Below are positions 23,966-32,886 of a stretch of 64,000 bases of DNA, in pieces; within the stretch, counting starts at the first letter, position 1; each line of letters begins with the position of its first letter. Origin of the DNA: Nitrobacter sp035546855 (lineage in GTDB: Bacteria; Pseudomonadota; Alphaproteobacteria; Rhizobiales; Xanthobacteraceae); the NCBI GenBank assembly GCA_035546855.1, contig DASZVY010000088.1:1-64000 (forward strand). Direction: 5' to 3'. The notes under the pieces were generated by a model. It searched no databases. It saw only the letters and a program-made list of their open reading frames with translations, and was not told the DNA's origin. The position numbers and the translations under genes were made by a program.

Positions 23966-24578
23966 ATGACAGCGTTGCTTGCAAAGGACCTGCCGCAATA
24001 CACGGATATCCTCCGCCTGCGGAATGGTGCCTTCCTGACCGTCCGGTTTGTTCAGCCGCGGGACGCTGACGCGCTGCAGACCTATTTCCGCAGGCTCTCG
24101 GCGCGGTCGCGTTACAATCGGCTGCTTGGTGCCGCCAGCGAGCTGCCGCAGTCGGTGCTGAGCCAGTTCGTTCGGATCGGCGAGGGCGAGGGATTTTCCG
24201 CTGTCGCGACCCTCGAAGTCGACGGCGTCGATACCATCGTCGGTGAAATCCGCTATGCCGTCGATGGCGCGGAGTCACGCCTCGAGTTCGGGATTTCGGT
24301 CGCCGACCGGTGGCAGGGGAGCGGGATCGGCCGCGCTTGTGTCGAATCTCGAATGCCGCGCGGCGGCGCTCGGCGCGCGCCGCATCTACGGCGATACGTT
24401 GCGCTCCAACGACGCCATGATCCGCCTTGCCCGGCAGGCGGGCTATGCCTTCACGCCGGCGCCGGGCGACTGGAAGCTCGTGCGGTTCGAAAAGCCCGTT
24501 GCCATCGCGCGCGAGGACATTCCCTGTGCGACCTGGCGCGTCGTCGCCCGCGAAGCCGCGATGCGGCCGGCGGCTTGA
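23966..24578 (+). pseudogene. GNAT N-acetyltransferase, frameshifted
   Basis: The N-terminal part reads well in one frame to LEFGISVADRWQGSGIG (ending near 24330). The rest of the GNAT fold (ALVSNLECRAAALGARRIYG, then SNDAMIRLARQAGYAFTPAP) continues in the next frame to a TGA at 24576. Removing one C from the CC at 24331-24332 would restore a continuous protein of about 203 aa with the acetyl-CoA loop Q-G-S-G-I-G-x-A. In the uncorrected frame the tail is Arg-rich nonsense running to 24601. It is either a recent pseudogene or a sequencing error; the intact flanking code suggests a very recent event. Confidence 0.82.
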
Positions 24579-24708
24579 TATCAAGGCCGCTCAAGGCATA
24601 AGCCGTCCCTGCGAAAACCGGCCATCCCCATGATGATCCGCCGAACGCCGGCGGAAATCGCCACATCATGCGCGATCCGGCTCCTTCCCATTGACTCCTG
24701 CCCTATTC

Positions 24709-24723
24709 GTTATAAAACATAAC
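24709..24723. promoter_or_regulatory. 15-bp inverted repeat, candidate MarR operator
   Basis: GTTATAAAACATAAC has perfect 5-bp arms GTTAT/ATAAC. It lies 28 bp upstream of the crotonase ATG at 24751, in an AT-rich promoter-like island. The reverse complement of 37201-37215 (GTTATGAAACATATC) matches it at 13 of 15 positions and lies in the promoter region of a MarR gene, so both are probably sites for that MarR protein. Confidence 0.6.
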
Positions 24724-24750
24724 TATTCTGGACAGGACACAATTGACGCC

Positions 24751-25554
24751 ATGGGAAACGCCGCCTCCGCCGCATCAGCGGATCGTTCCGCGCTGCTCAC
24801 CATTGAAAGGGCCGGGGCCGTGCTTAGCGTGGGCCTGAACCGGCCGGCCAAGCGCAACGCGCTGAACGATCCTCTTATCCTGGAGATCCAGGACTGCTTT
24901 TCCAACATCCCCGACGATATCGGCGCCGTGGTCATCCACGGCATCGGCGATCACTTCTCGTCGGGTCTCGATCTGTCGGAACTGACCGAACGCGACGCCA
25001 CCGAGGGCTTGATTCATTCCCAGATGTGGCATCGGGTGTTCGACCGCATTCAATACAGCCGCGTTCCCGTGATCGCGGCACTGAAGGGCGCCGTCATCGG
25101 CGGCGGCCTTGAACTCGCCTGCGCCGCGCATATTCGCGTTGCCGAGCCGTCGGCTTACTTTGCGTTGCCGGAAGGTCAGCGCGGCATCTTCGTCGGCGGC
25201 GGCGGGTCGGTGCGGCTGCCGCGCCTGATCGGCGTCTCCCGCATGGCCGACATGATGTTGACCGGCCGCGTCTACTCCGCGACCGAAGGGGCGTCGTTCG
25301 GCTTCGCCCAATATCTGACGGATGAGGGCGGAGCGTTCGCCAGGGCGATGGAGCTCGCCGAGCGCGTGACGAGGAACGCGCCGCTGACCAACTTCGCGGT
25401 GTTGCAGGCGCTGCCGATGATTGCCGAAGCCAATCCGCAGACGGGACTCCTGATGGAGTCGCTAATGGCCACGGTGGCGCAGAGCGACAAGGAGGCGAAG
25501 GCGCGGATCCGGGCCTTCCTCGACCGCAAGACGGCGAAGGTCAAACCGGTCTAG
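24751..25554 (+). CDS. Enoyl-CoA hydratase/isomerase family protein (crotonase)
   Basis: This cytoplasmic crotonase is 267 aa from the ATG at 24751; the open frame upstream covers the putative operator and is unlikely to be translated. The oxyanion-hole segments HFSSGLDL (residues 68-75) and GAVIGGGLELA (113-123) are present, and both catalytic glutamates of hydratases are kept (E121 and E141). It is the first gene of an operon with a feruloyl-CoA-synthase-like ligase, an SDR and a thioesterase. Hydration (or hydration and retro-aldol cleavage) of an aryl-acrylyl-CoA is the likely role. Confidence 0.9.
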   Translation: MGNAASAASADRSALLTIERAGAVLSVGLNRPAKRNALNDPLILEIQDCFSNIPDDIGAVVIHGIGDHFSSGLDLSELTERDATEGLIHSQMWHRVFDRIQYSRVPVIAALKGAVIGGGLELACAAHIRVAEPSAYFALPEGQRGIFVGGGGSVRLPRLIGVSRMADMMLTGRVYSATEGASFGFAQYLTDEGGAFARAMELAERVTRNAPLTNFAVLQALPMIAEANPQTGLLMESLMATVAQSDKEAKARIRAFLDRKTAKVKPV

Positions 25555-25590
25555 GACGGGCGGCACACGAACGGCAGGGCTGAGATCGAC

Positions 25591-27477
25591 ATGAGTGCTC
25601 CGGCGGCGACCAACAGCGAGACGGCAGGCACGCAGACCGTTGCGCCGCTGCGTCCCATTTCATTCGGGTATCCCGCAGTCACCGTGGAGCGCCGCGCCGA
25701 CGGCACCGTCTATCTTCGTCCCAGGGCGGCGCTCGGCGACTATCCCGTTCGTCTCACCGACCGGCTGCACCACTGGGCCGCGGCGGCTCCGGATCGCGTC
25801 TTCATGGCCGAGCGCAAGGCCGGGGGCGGCTGGCGCGAACTGACCTACGCGCAGCTTTTGACGTCGAGCCGCGCCATCGCCTCGGCGCTGCTCGCGCGCA
25901 GGCTTTCGGCCGAGCGTCCCGTCGTCATCCTCTCCGGCAATTCGATCGACCATGCGTTGATGGCCTTCGGTGCGCTGTACGCGGGGATTCCGTTCTGCCC
26001 GGTGTCGCCGGCCTATTCGCTGGTGTCGAAGGATTACGGCAAGCTCGCGTTCCTGATGAAGCTTTTGACGCCGGGTCTCGTCTTCGCCGACGACGCGGCG
26101 CTGTTCGCGGATGCGTTGCGCGCCAACGTGCCTGCAGGGGCTGAAATTGCGGCGACGCGCGGCGAAGTGAGCGGACGCCGCGTGACGGCGCTTGCCGATC
26201 TGCTCACGACGCCGGAACATGCCGGGCTTGACGCCGCGCACGACGCCATCGGCCCCGACACCATCGCGAAATTCCTGCTGACCTCGGGCTCGACCGGCAA
26301 TCCCAAGGCGGTCGTCAATACCCAGCGCATGATCTGCGCCAATCAGGTGATGTTGCGCGAGACGCTGGCGTTCCTCAAGGACGAGCCGCCGGTCATTATC
26401 GACTGGCTGCCGTGGAATCACACCTTTGGCGGCAACCACAATATCGGTCTGACGCTTTTCAACGGCGGCTCGATGTATCTCGACGAGGGCAAGCCGACGC
26501 CGGCGGGAATCGGCCAGACCATCTGCAATCTCCGCGAGATTTCGCCGACCGTCTATTTCAACGTGCCGAAGGGCTACGAATCGCTGTTGCCGTATTTCCG
26601 CGATGACGCCGCCTTGCGCAGGAAGTTCTTCGGCAAGCTGCACGCCATGTTCTTTTCCGGCGCGGCGCTGTCGCCCTATGTCTGGAACAGCCTCGATGAG
26701 CTGTCGGTGCAGGAAACCGGCGTTCGGGTACCAATGCTGACGGGCCTTGGGGCCACCGAGACCGCGCCGTTCTTCATGTCGGTGACGCCAGAGACCAGCC
26801 GCTCGGGCCACGTCGGGCTTCCCGTGCTCGGCAACGACGCCAAACTCGTCCCCAACAACGGCAAGATGGAAGTCCGCGCCAAGGGACCGAATGTCACGCC
26901 CGGCTACTGGCGTCAGCCCGACCTGACCGCCAACGCCTTCGATGAGGAAGGCTTTTACAAGTTCGGCGATGCGCTGAAGCCGGCCGTCGCTGACGACTTC
27001 GATGCCGGCTTCGATTTCGACGGCCGCATTTCCGAGGACTTCAAGCTCGCCAGCGGCACCTGGGTCAGTGTCGGCCCGCTGCGCGCGCGGTTTGTCGCCA
27101 CCTGCGCGCCGCTGGTGCGGGATGTGGTGATCGCCGGCCTTAACCGCGACGAGTTGACTGCGCTGGTCATTCTCGATCTCGACGGATGCCGCATCATCAA
27201 CCCCGCGCTCGCCACCGACGATCTCAAGACCGCCGCGTCCGATCGGGAAATCCGGCAGGCGTTTCGCGAGCGGCTGGCGAAGTTCGCGGGCAGCGCCACC
27301 GGATCGTCGACGCGCATCGCGCGCGCCGTGCTGCTCGACACGCCGCTGTCGATCGACCGCGGCGAGGTCACGGACAAGGGATCGGTCAACCAGCGTGCCG
27401 TGCTTGAGCATCGCGCCGGCGCGATCGACGCGCTTTACGCGTCGCCCGCGCCGGGCCACGTTATCGTCGTCAGCTAG
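25591..27477 (+). CDS. Feruloyl-CoA synthase-like acyl-CoA ligase
   Basis: This ATP-dependent ligase has 628 aa. It matches the feruloyl-CoA synthase subgroup by length, by the phosphate loop TSGSTGNPKAVV (residues 231-242), by WLPWNHTFGGNHNIG, and by the C-terminal catalytic region DRGEVTDKGSVNQRAVL in place of the common P-x-T-x-x-GK ending. It would convert a hydroxycinnamate-type acid, CoA and ATP to the thioester. It lies 36 bp after the crotonase and 12 bp before the SDR. The exact acid (ferulate, coumarate, caffeate or another arylalkanoate) cannot be told. Confidence 0.87.
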   Translation: MSAPAATNSETAGTQTVAPLRPISFGYPAVTVERRADGTVYLRPRAALGDYPVRLTDRLHHWAAAAPDRVFMAERKAGGGWRELTYAQLLTSSRAIASALLARRLSAERPVVILSGNSIDHALMAFGALYAGIPFCPVSPAYSLVSKDYGKLAFLMKLLTPGLVFADDAALFADALRANVPAGAEIAATRGEVSGRRVTALADLLTTPEHAGLDAAHDAIGPDTIAKFLLTSGSTGNPKAVVNTQRMICANQVMLRETLAFLKDEPPVIIDWLPWNHTFGGNHNIGLTLFNGGSMYLDEGKPTPAGIGQTICNLREISPTVYFNVPKGYESLLPYFRDDAALRRKFFGKLHAMFFSGAALSPYVWNSLDELSVQETGVRVPMLTGLGATETAPFFMSVTPETSRSGHVGLPVLGNDAKLVPNNGKMEVRAKGPNVTPGYWRQPDLTANAFDEEGFYKFGDALKPAVADDFDAGFDFDGRISEDFKLASGTWVSVGPLRARFVATCAPLVRDVVIAGLNRDELTALVILDLDGCRIINPALATDDLKTAASDREIRQAFRERLAKFAGSATGSSTRIARAVLLDTPLSIDRGEVTDKGSVNQRAVLEHRAGAIDALYASPAPGHVIVVS

Positions 27478-27489
27478 AAGGAGATCGTC

Positions 27490-28251
27490 ATGCAGTTGAA
27501 GGGTCAGGCCGCCATCGTCACCGGCGGCGCATCGGGTCTGGGCGCGGCCACCGCGCGGAAACTTGCCGCGCAGGGTGCCAAGGTCGCAGTCTGCGATCTC
27601 AACACCAGGCTCGCGGAGGACCTCGCCAAGGAGATCGGCGGCGTCGCCGTGACCTGCGACGTCTCCGATGCTGCCTCGGGCGAGGCCGCGGTGGTCGCAG
27701 CCGCCAAGGCGCACGGTCCGGCGCGCGTGCTGGTCAACTGCGCCGGCATCGGCGTCGCCAAGCGCGTGGTCGGCCGCGAGGGACCGCATGCGCTGGCGGA
27801 TTTCAACAAGGTGATCAGCGTCAACCTGATCGGCACGTTCAACATGCTGCGACTCGCGGCCGCCGAGATGTCGAAGCTCGAACCGCTGGAGGGCGGCGAG
27901 CGCGGCGTGATCATCAACACCGCCTCCGTCGCGGCCTATGACGGCCAGATCGGCCAGGCGGCCTATTCGGCGTCGAAAGGCGGCATCGTCGGCCTGACGC
28001 TGCCGGTCGCGCGCGAACTCGCGCAGTTCGGCATCCGCGTGCTGACCATCGCGCCCGGCCTGTTTCTCACGCCGCTGCTCGGCGCGCTGCCGCAAGCCGC
28101 GCAGGACAGCCTCGCCAGCGCGATCCCGTTCCCTCACCGGCTCGGCTCGCCTGACGAATATGCGTCGCTGGCGCTGCACATGATCGACAATCCCTATCTC
28201 AACGGCGAAGTCGTGCGGCTCGACGCGTCGCTGCGCATGGCGCCGAAGTGA
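27490..28251 (+). CDS. SDR family 3-hydroxyacyl-CoA dehydrogenase (HSD17B10-like)
   Basis: This NAD-dependent short-chain dehydrogenase has 253 aa, with the nucleotide motif TGGASGLG at residues 11-18 and the catalytic Y159-x3-K163 (YSASK). The long loop before the catalytic Ser (LEPLEGGERGVIINTASVAA) and the C-terminal PFPHRLGSPDEYA are hallmarks of type II 3-hydroxyacyl-CoA dehydrogenases. AAGGAG lies 6-7 nt before the ATG. In this operon it would oxidise the hydrated aryl-CoA to the 3-keto form, giving a beta-oxidative route. Confidence 0.9.
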   Translation: MQLKGQAAIVTGGASGLGAATARKLAAQGAKVAVCDLNTRLAEDLAKEIGGVAVTCDVSDAASGEAAVVAAAKAHGPARVLVNCAGIGVAKRVVGREGPHALADFNKVISVNLIGTFNMLRLAAAEMSKLEPLEGGERGVIINTASVAAYDGQIGQAAYSASKGGIVGLTLPVARELAQFGIRVLTIAPGLFLTPLLGALPQAAQDSLASAIPFPHRLGSPDEYASLALHMIDNPYLNGEVVRLDASLRMAPK

Positions 28252-28263
28252 AGCGGGAAGGCC

Positions 28264-28351
28264 GTCATCCCGAGGGGCCGCGAAGCGGCCCTCGAAGGGC
28301 GACGGCGATCCTTCGAGGCCCGCGGCCAACGCCACGCGCACCTTGGGACGA
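28264..28351. repeat. Family E repeat remnant
   Basis: CGTCATCCCGAGG ... CCTCGAAGGGCGACGG ... CCTTCGAGGC ... CCTTGGGACGACG is a decayed copy of a palindrome with GTCATCC/GGATGAC-like ends and a CCTCGAAGG core. It lies between the SDR and the thioesterase genes. Confidence 0.55.
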
Positions 28352-28386
28352 CGCGTCGAGCAAGGCCATCTATTCCGGGAGGAGAA

Positions 28387-28806
28387 ATGTTCGTTCACCG
28401 CAGGGATGTCCAGATCCAGTGGGGCGATTGCGACCCCGCCAACATCGTCTACTATCCGCGCTACTTCGAGATGTTCGACGACTCCACCTCGATCATGTTC
28501 GAGGCCGCCGGCTTTTCCAAACAGGACATCGTGAAAAAGTACGGGCTGGTCGGCATTCCGATGGTGGACACCCGCGCCAAATTCCATATCGCCTCGACCT
28601 ACGGCGACTGGATCGCCATCGAAAGCCGGGTGGAGAGCTGGCGGCGGTCGAGTTTCGACGTGGTGCACCGCGTGTTGAAAGGCGAGGCGCTGGCGATCGA
28701 GGCGTTCGAGACGCGCGTGCTGGTCGGAAAGCATCCTGACGATCCGGCGCGGCTGAAATCCGCAGCCATACCGGCGGAGATCGTTGCCCGCTTCAAGCAA
28801 GGTTAA
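28387..28806 (+). CDS. Acyl-CoA thioesterase, 4-hydroxybenzoyl-CoA thioesterase family
   Basis: This hot-dog-fold thioesterase has 139 aa. The motif QWGDCDPANIVYYPRYFEMF (residues 11-30) contains the catalytic aspartate of the Pseudomonas 4-hydroxybenzoyl-CoA thioesterase family (D16 here). GGGAGGAGAA is close upstream of the ATG. It would release a free aromatic acid from the CoA ester made by this operon. A housekeeping YbgC-like role is less likely because of the catabolic context. Confidence 0.88.
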   Translation: MFVHRRDVQIQWGDCDPANIVYYPRYFEMFDDSTSIMFEAAGFSKQDIVKKYGLVGIPMVDTRAKFHIASTYGDWIAIESRVESWRRSSFDVVHRVLKGEALAIEAFETRVLVGKHPDDPARLKSAAIPAEIVARFKQG

Positions 28807-28909
28807 TTCGAATCGAAGGCTGACCCGCTCCATGCCATGACCTAAAGAAGGGGCTGACCTGAGGACGAACCGATTTAGACTGCAAGCAATGTTCAAACGG
28901 GAGGACTGA

Positions 28910-30067
28910 ATGAATAAACTCGCTCTATCCGTCGCGGTTGCGGCGCTGTCCTTGGCTCTGCCGGCAATGGCCGTTCCGGCCGCCGCGCAAACCAAGGACA
29001 TCACCATCGGAATCACGATCACCACGACCGGCCCGGCCGCGGCGCTCGGTATTCCCGAGCGCAACGCGCTGGAATTCGTGCCGAAGGAAATCGCCGGCGT
29101 GCCGCTGAAGGTCATCGTGCTCGACGACGGCGGCGATCCGACCAACGCCACCACCAACGCGCGGCGCTTCGTCACCGAATCCAAGGCCGACATCATCATG
29201 GGCTCGTCGACCACGCCGCCCACGGTCGCGGTGTCGAACGTCGCCAACGAGGCGCACGTGCCGCATATCGGCCTTGCGCCGTTCCCGATCACGCCGGACC
29301 GCGCCAAGTGGTCGGTCTCGCTGCCGCAGCCGATCCCGATCATGGGCAAGGTGCTGTACGATCACATGAAGGCGCATAACGTGAAAACGGTCGGCTACAT
29401 CGGCTATTCCGACTCCTACGGCGACCTCTGGTTCAACGACCTCAAGAAGCAGGGCGGCGAACTCGGCCTGAAGATCGTCGACGAGGAGCGCTTCGCGCGC
29501 CCCGACACGTCGGTCACAGGTCAGGTGCTGAAGCTCATCGCGGCCAATCCCGATGCGATTCTGGTCGGCGCCTCCGGCACCGCCGCCGCGCTGCCGCAGA
29601 CCGAGTTGCGCAACCGCGGCTACAAGGGCCTGATCTACCAGACCCACGGCGCCGCCAGCATGGACTTCATCCGCATCGCCGGAAAGGCCGCGGAGGGCGT
29701 GCTGATGGCGTCGGGGCCGGTGATGGATCCCGAGGATCAGCCCGACAGCGCGCTGACCAAGAAGCCCGGCATGGAGCTGGTGAAGGCTTACGAGGCCAAG
29801 TATGGCCCGAACAGCCGCAGCCAGTTCGCGGGGCACTCGTTCGATGCCTTCAAGGTGTTGTCGCGCATCGTTCCGGTGGCGCTGAAGAAGGCCAAGCCGG
29901 GCACGCAGGAATTCCGCGAGGCGATCCGCGAAGCGTTGCTGACCGAGCATGAAATCGCGGCGAGCCAGGGCGTCTATAACTTCACGGAAAAGGATCGCTA
30001 CGGCCTCGACAATCGCGCGCGCATCCTGCTCACGGTGAAGAACGGCAAGTACGTTCTGGCGAAGTAG
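28910..30067 (+). CDS. ABC transporter substrate-binding protein (HAAT family), orphan of importer 2
   Basis: This periplasmic binding protein has 385 aa with a signal peptide (residues 1-26, ending VPAAAQ) and the Peripla_BP_6 opening DITIGITITTTGPAAALG. GGGAGGA is 4-5 nt before the ATG. No permease or ATPase adjoins it. The importer at 33574-37105 has permeases and ATPases but no binding protein, and shares a candidate operator with this operon, so the two probably work together. A strong terminator follows. Confidence 0.92.
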   Translation: MNKLALSVAVAALSLALPAMAVPAAAQTKDITIGITITTTGPAAALGIPERNALEFVPKEIAGVPLKVIVLDDGGDPTNATTNARRFVTESKADIIMGSSTTPPTVAVSNVANEAHVPHIGLAPFPITPDRAKWSVSLPQPIPIMGKVLYDHMKAHNVKTVGYIGYSDSYGDLWFNDLKKQGGELGLKIVDEERFARPDTSVTGQVLKLIAANPDAILVGASGTAAALPQTELRNRGYKGLIYQTHGAASMDFIRIAGKAAEGVLMASGPVMDPEDQPDSALTKKPGMELVKAYEAKYGPNSRSQFAGHSFDAFKVLSRIVPVALKKAKPGTQEFREAIREALLTEHEIAASQGVYNFTEKDRYGLDNRARILLTVKNGKYVLAK

Positions 30068-30108
30068 GCGGCGTTCGCCTCGCCGCTCGGCGGCAATGGC
30101 GCCATAAC

Positions 30109-30140
30109 AAAAGGCCGGCCTCTTTCGGGGCCGGCCTTTT
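30109..30140. terminator. Bidirectional rho-independent terminator
   Basis: A 12-bp perfect stem (AAAAGGCCGGCC at 30109-30120 and its complement at 30129-30140) has an 8-nt loop, giving a U run on both strands. It sits between the convergent binding-protein and MFS genes. Confidence 0.92.
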
Positions 30141-30157
30141 CTGCGGGAGGATGCAGG

Positions 30158-31456
30158 TCAGGCGTTGGCGCGCTCGATATCGGCGCGAATGAAATGCGCG
30201 GCCCATACAAAGAGCAGTGCGCCAAGCATCGTGGTGGCACTCGCCGATAGCAGCGAATAGCGCACGGCCTGGGCGCCGTACGTATGGGTCAGGACATCGT
30301 TTGCCATCCCGACACCGAGCGGTCCCGTTCCCTGGCCGAAGCAGGTCGCCGTGAGCAGGATGATCGCAGAGGCGAGAGCGCGCATGCTTGGCCGCGCGAC
30401 CGTCTGGGCGATCGCGAAGATCGGGCCGAGATGGAAGCCGACGAGAAAGGACATGGCTGCAAGCGACGCAACCATGACGACGAAATTGTCGGTCAGCAGG
30501 CACAGGGCGAACACGGGTCCGGCGAGGCCGGAGGTGATCGCCGGCGCCCAGAGTTTCCAGCGGTCATCGTTGCGCGCGATGCGCGCCACGACAAGGCCGC
30601 CTGCCAGCGTGCCGGCCATGCCGGCCAGTCCCTTGAACGTGCCGGCATAGGTGCCGATCTCGACGCTTGAGAGATGGTGCACGCGCGCGAGGAAGGGCGG
30701 AATCCAGGCCGAGGTCGCGTAGTTGGTGTAGGTCGTCAGGCAGAACCCGATCAGCACCAGAATGAAGCTCTTCTGCGAGGCCAGGAACGCAAGCGTCGGG
30801 CTGAGCGCGTCGCGCGCCTTCCTTTCGGCCGTTGTTTGAACGCGGGGCGGCTCCGAGACCGTCAGCCGCAGAACCAGGGCAAGCGCAAGTCCGGGCAGGC
30901 CGGCAACCAGAAACGCTGCGCGCCAACCGTAGTGCTGGTTGACCCAGCCGCCGAGAAAATAGCCGAGGAATACGCCGAGATAGGTGCCGACGGCGTAGAT
31001 GCCGAGCGCACGGGGGCGCTCGTTCTTGTCGAACAGGTCCGCGATGATGGATTGCGACGCGGGCGTGCCCGCGGACTCGCCGATACCGACGCCGATTCGC
31101 GCCAGCGCCAGCGCCGTGACGCTCTGCGCCATTCCGCAGAACGCGGTCATCGCACTCCAGAACGCGAAGGCCATGGCGACGATGTTGCGGCGGTTCATGC
31201 GGTCGGCGAGGCGCGCAATGGGAATGCCCAGCAGGGAATAGAACAGCACGAAACCGAAGCCGGCGATCAGGCCCATCGTGGTATCGCTGAGCGTGAATTC
31301 CTTCTTGATGGGTTCGATCAGTACGTTGAAGATCGTACGGTCGAGAAAATTCAGCGCATAGATGATCGTCAGCAGGGCCAGCGCATAGTATCGACGCGCT
31401 GATGAGGCCGCAGTGGCATCGGGCACCGCTCCGATGCGAGGTGCGATATCTGTCAT
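30158..31456 (-). CDS. MFS transporter, spinster-like family
   Basis: This 12-helix inner-membrane transporter has 432 aa; the ATG at 31456 follows GGGGAGG by about 7 nt. The opening YALNFLDRTIFNVLIEPIKK, the loop LADRMNRRNIVAMAFAFWS and GIGESAGTPAS place it with spinster-type MFS proteins, many of which in proteobacteria carry aromatic or other organic acids. It lies between the hydroxycinnamate-like operon and a Rieske oxygenase and could import the oxygenase substrate. The cargo is unknown. Confidence 0.87.
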   Translation of the reverse strand: MTDIAPRIGAVPDATAASSARRYYALALLTIIYALNFLDRTIFNVLIEPIKKEFTLSDTTMGLIAGFGFVLFYSLLGIPIARLADRMNRRNIVAMAFAFWSAMTAFCGMAQSVTALALARIGVGIGESAGTPASQSIIADLFDKNERPRALGIYAVGTYLGVFLGYFLGGWVNQHYGWRAAFLVAGLPGLALALVLRLTVSEPPRVQTTAERKARDALSPTLAFLASQKSFILVLIGFCLTTYTNYATSAWIPPFLARVHHLSSVEIGTYAGTFKGLAGMAGTLAGGLVVARIARNDDRWKLWAPAITSGLAGPVFALCLLTDNFVVMVASLAAMSFLVGFHLGPIFAIAQTVARPSMRALASAIILLTATCFGQGTGPLGVGMANDVLTHTYGAQAVRYSLLSASATTMLGALLFVWAAHFIRADIERANA

Positions 31457-31564
31457 GGTCCGTCCTCCCCGAAAGGCGCGGCCGCTGTTTCGCGGCTTCG
31501 CGCGAATAAATCCGGACACCGAAACGGAGCGCCTCGCGGAGTGCGCGCGCTTCGAATGGCGATG

Positions 31565-32755
31565 TTAGTTGTCGCGAATATAGTTTCCGGCCTCGAATTC
31601 GATCGGCGGCGCGTCTGGAGCGAAGTTGATCCCGATCGGATCGCGCCCGGCGGCGAGCGCTTCGAGCTGCTCGCGCATCATGCGCCGGACCATCAGGATG
31701 CCACGGTCACTCTGGCCGAAATGCTCTTCCGAATGCATCGTGATCGGTCCCTGTCCGACCTGCGCCTCATAGTCGCCCGGATATCGCTGGTGCTCCTGTT
31801 CGGTCATGTCCCACCAGAACTTGCCGTTGAACTTCGAGCGCATGCGGCCGATGTCACCGCCTTGCTTGACGCGGCCGGCGACATAGATGCGAAACGACGT
31901 GTCGTCGATCGGCAGCACCCAGCCGATCGATTCGACGCGCGCGAACTGCGCGACGCGCGGGTTGGGAACGACCCGTAGGGTGGGAAAGACGGCTTCGGTC
32001 ACGCGGTAAAACACCTTGCCGTCGTCCTGCCGGCGCACCGAACGCACGGCGACGCCGCGCGCGGTGGTTTCGAACCGCACCTCCGGCATGGAGGCCATCA
32101 TGTTGGTGAACTGCGCGCCGCTGAACGAGCCGTGCAGCACCGGAACGTGGAAGGGGTCGACCACGTTTTCGAAATGCTGCAGCCAGTTGCAGGGAATGAT
32201 CGCGGGGCCGCCGCCGCCGAGCGAGGTGTCGTCGGCCTCCACGAACTCGCCGTCGTCCATTGTCTCCAGCGCGTCGTAGCGCGGCAGAGGAGGCTTCTTC
32301 TCCGGCGGCCCCATATAGGCGAAGATCAGCCCGTAGCGTTCCTCGATGGAGTACCAGGGCTGGCGCACCTTGTCCTTGAAGGCGCCGCCGTCGGGCTCGC
32401 AGGGCTGTTCGAGACAATTGCCTTCGGTGTCGAATTTCCAGCCGTGATAGCAGCAGCGGATGCCGTCTTCCTCGACCTTGCCGTAGTAGAGCGTGGTGCC
32501 GCGATGGCAGCAGCGCGCATGCAGCAAGCCGGCCCGACCGCGCTTGTCGCGAAACAGGATCAGGTCTTCGCCGAGCGCCCGCACCCTGCGCGGAACATCG
32601 TTGGCGTCGCCGCTCAACCCGATCGGGTGCCAGTAGCGGCGGAGCAGTTCGCCCATGGGCGTGCCGCGGCCGACTTCGGTCAGCTCGCGCCGGTAGGTGG
32701 AAGGCTTCATCGCATAGGCGGTGCCGATGTCGCGGCCGTTCTTTACGGCTGTCAT
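31565..32755 (-). CDS. Rieske non-heme iron oxygenase, alpha subunit
   Basis: This aromatic ring-hydroxylating or O-demethylating oxygenase component is 396 aa from the ATG at 32755 (a GTG one codon upstream is also possible; GGGAG serves both). The Rieske site is C82-x-H84 and C101-x2-H104. The mononuclear iron site is in NWLQHFENVVDPFHVPVLHG with H203 and H208 and bridging D200. This resembles single-component phthalate dioxygenase/vanillate demethylase-type proteins. No reductase is adjacent. It is divergent from a MarR gene, probably its regulator. Confidence 0.9.
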   Translation of the reverse strand: MTAVKNGRDIGTAYAMKPSTYRRELTEVGRGTPMGELLRRYWHPIGLSGDANDVPRRVRALGEDLILFRDKRGRAGLLHARCCHRGTTLYYGKVEEDGIRCCYHGWKFDTEGNCLEQPCEPDGGAFKDKVRQPWYSIEERYGLIFAYMGPPEKKPPLPRYDALETMDDGEFVEADDTSLGGGGPAIIPCNWLQHFENVVDPFHVPVLHGSFSGAQFTNMMASMPEVRFETTARGVAVRSVRRQDDGKVFYRVTEAVFPTLRVVPNPRVAQFARVESIGWVLPIDDTSFRIYVAGRVKQGGDIGRMRSKFNGKFWWDMTEQEHQRYPGDYEAQVGQGPITMHSEEHFGQSDRGILMVRRMMREQLEALAAGRDPIGINFAPDAPPIEFEAGNYIRDN

Positions 32756-32772
32756 CACGTTTGCTCCCGACG

Positions 32773-32814
32773 TTCTCTTTAGACCCAGTCAAAAGAGAAT
32801 CGATGACAATGTCA
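32773..32814. promoter_or_regulatory. Two inverted repeats in the Rieske/MarR divergent promoter
   Basis: TTCTCTTT (32773-32780) and AAAGAGAA (32792-32799) form a perfect 8-bp inverted repeat with an 11-bp spacer. TGACA-A-TGTCA (32804-32814) follows immediately. Both lie between the oxygenase start and the MarR gene, where an autoregulated MarR protein would bind. Which one is the operator is undecided. Confidence 0.45.
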
Positions 32815-32886
32815 ACCATTTTGGCAGGAGGCATCGCCGGGCGCGCGCCGCTTGGCAGGCCGGCATTTTGTTGGCAAATAGCTGCC

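Noticed and set aside
25660..29349. Very long minus-strand open frame (over 1200 codons)
   Set aside because: It lies antisense to the crotonase-operon genes with clear family motifs; high GC keeps the opposite strand open, and the translated product is Arg/His/Gln-rich without domains.
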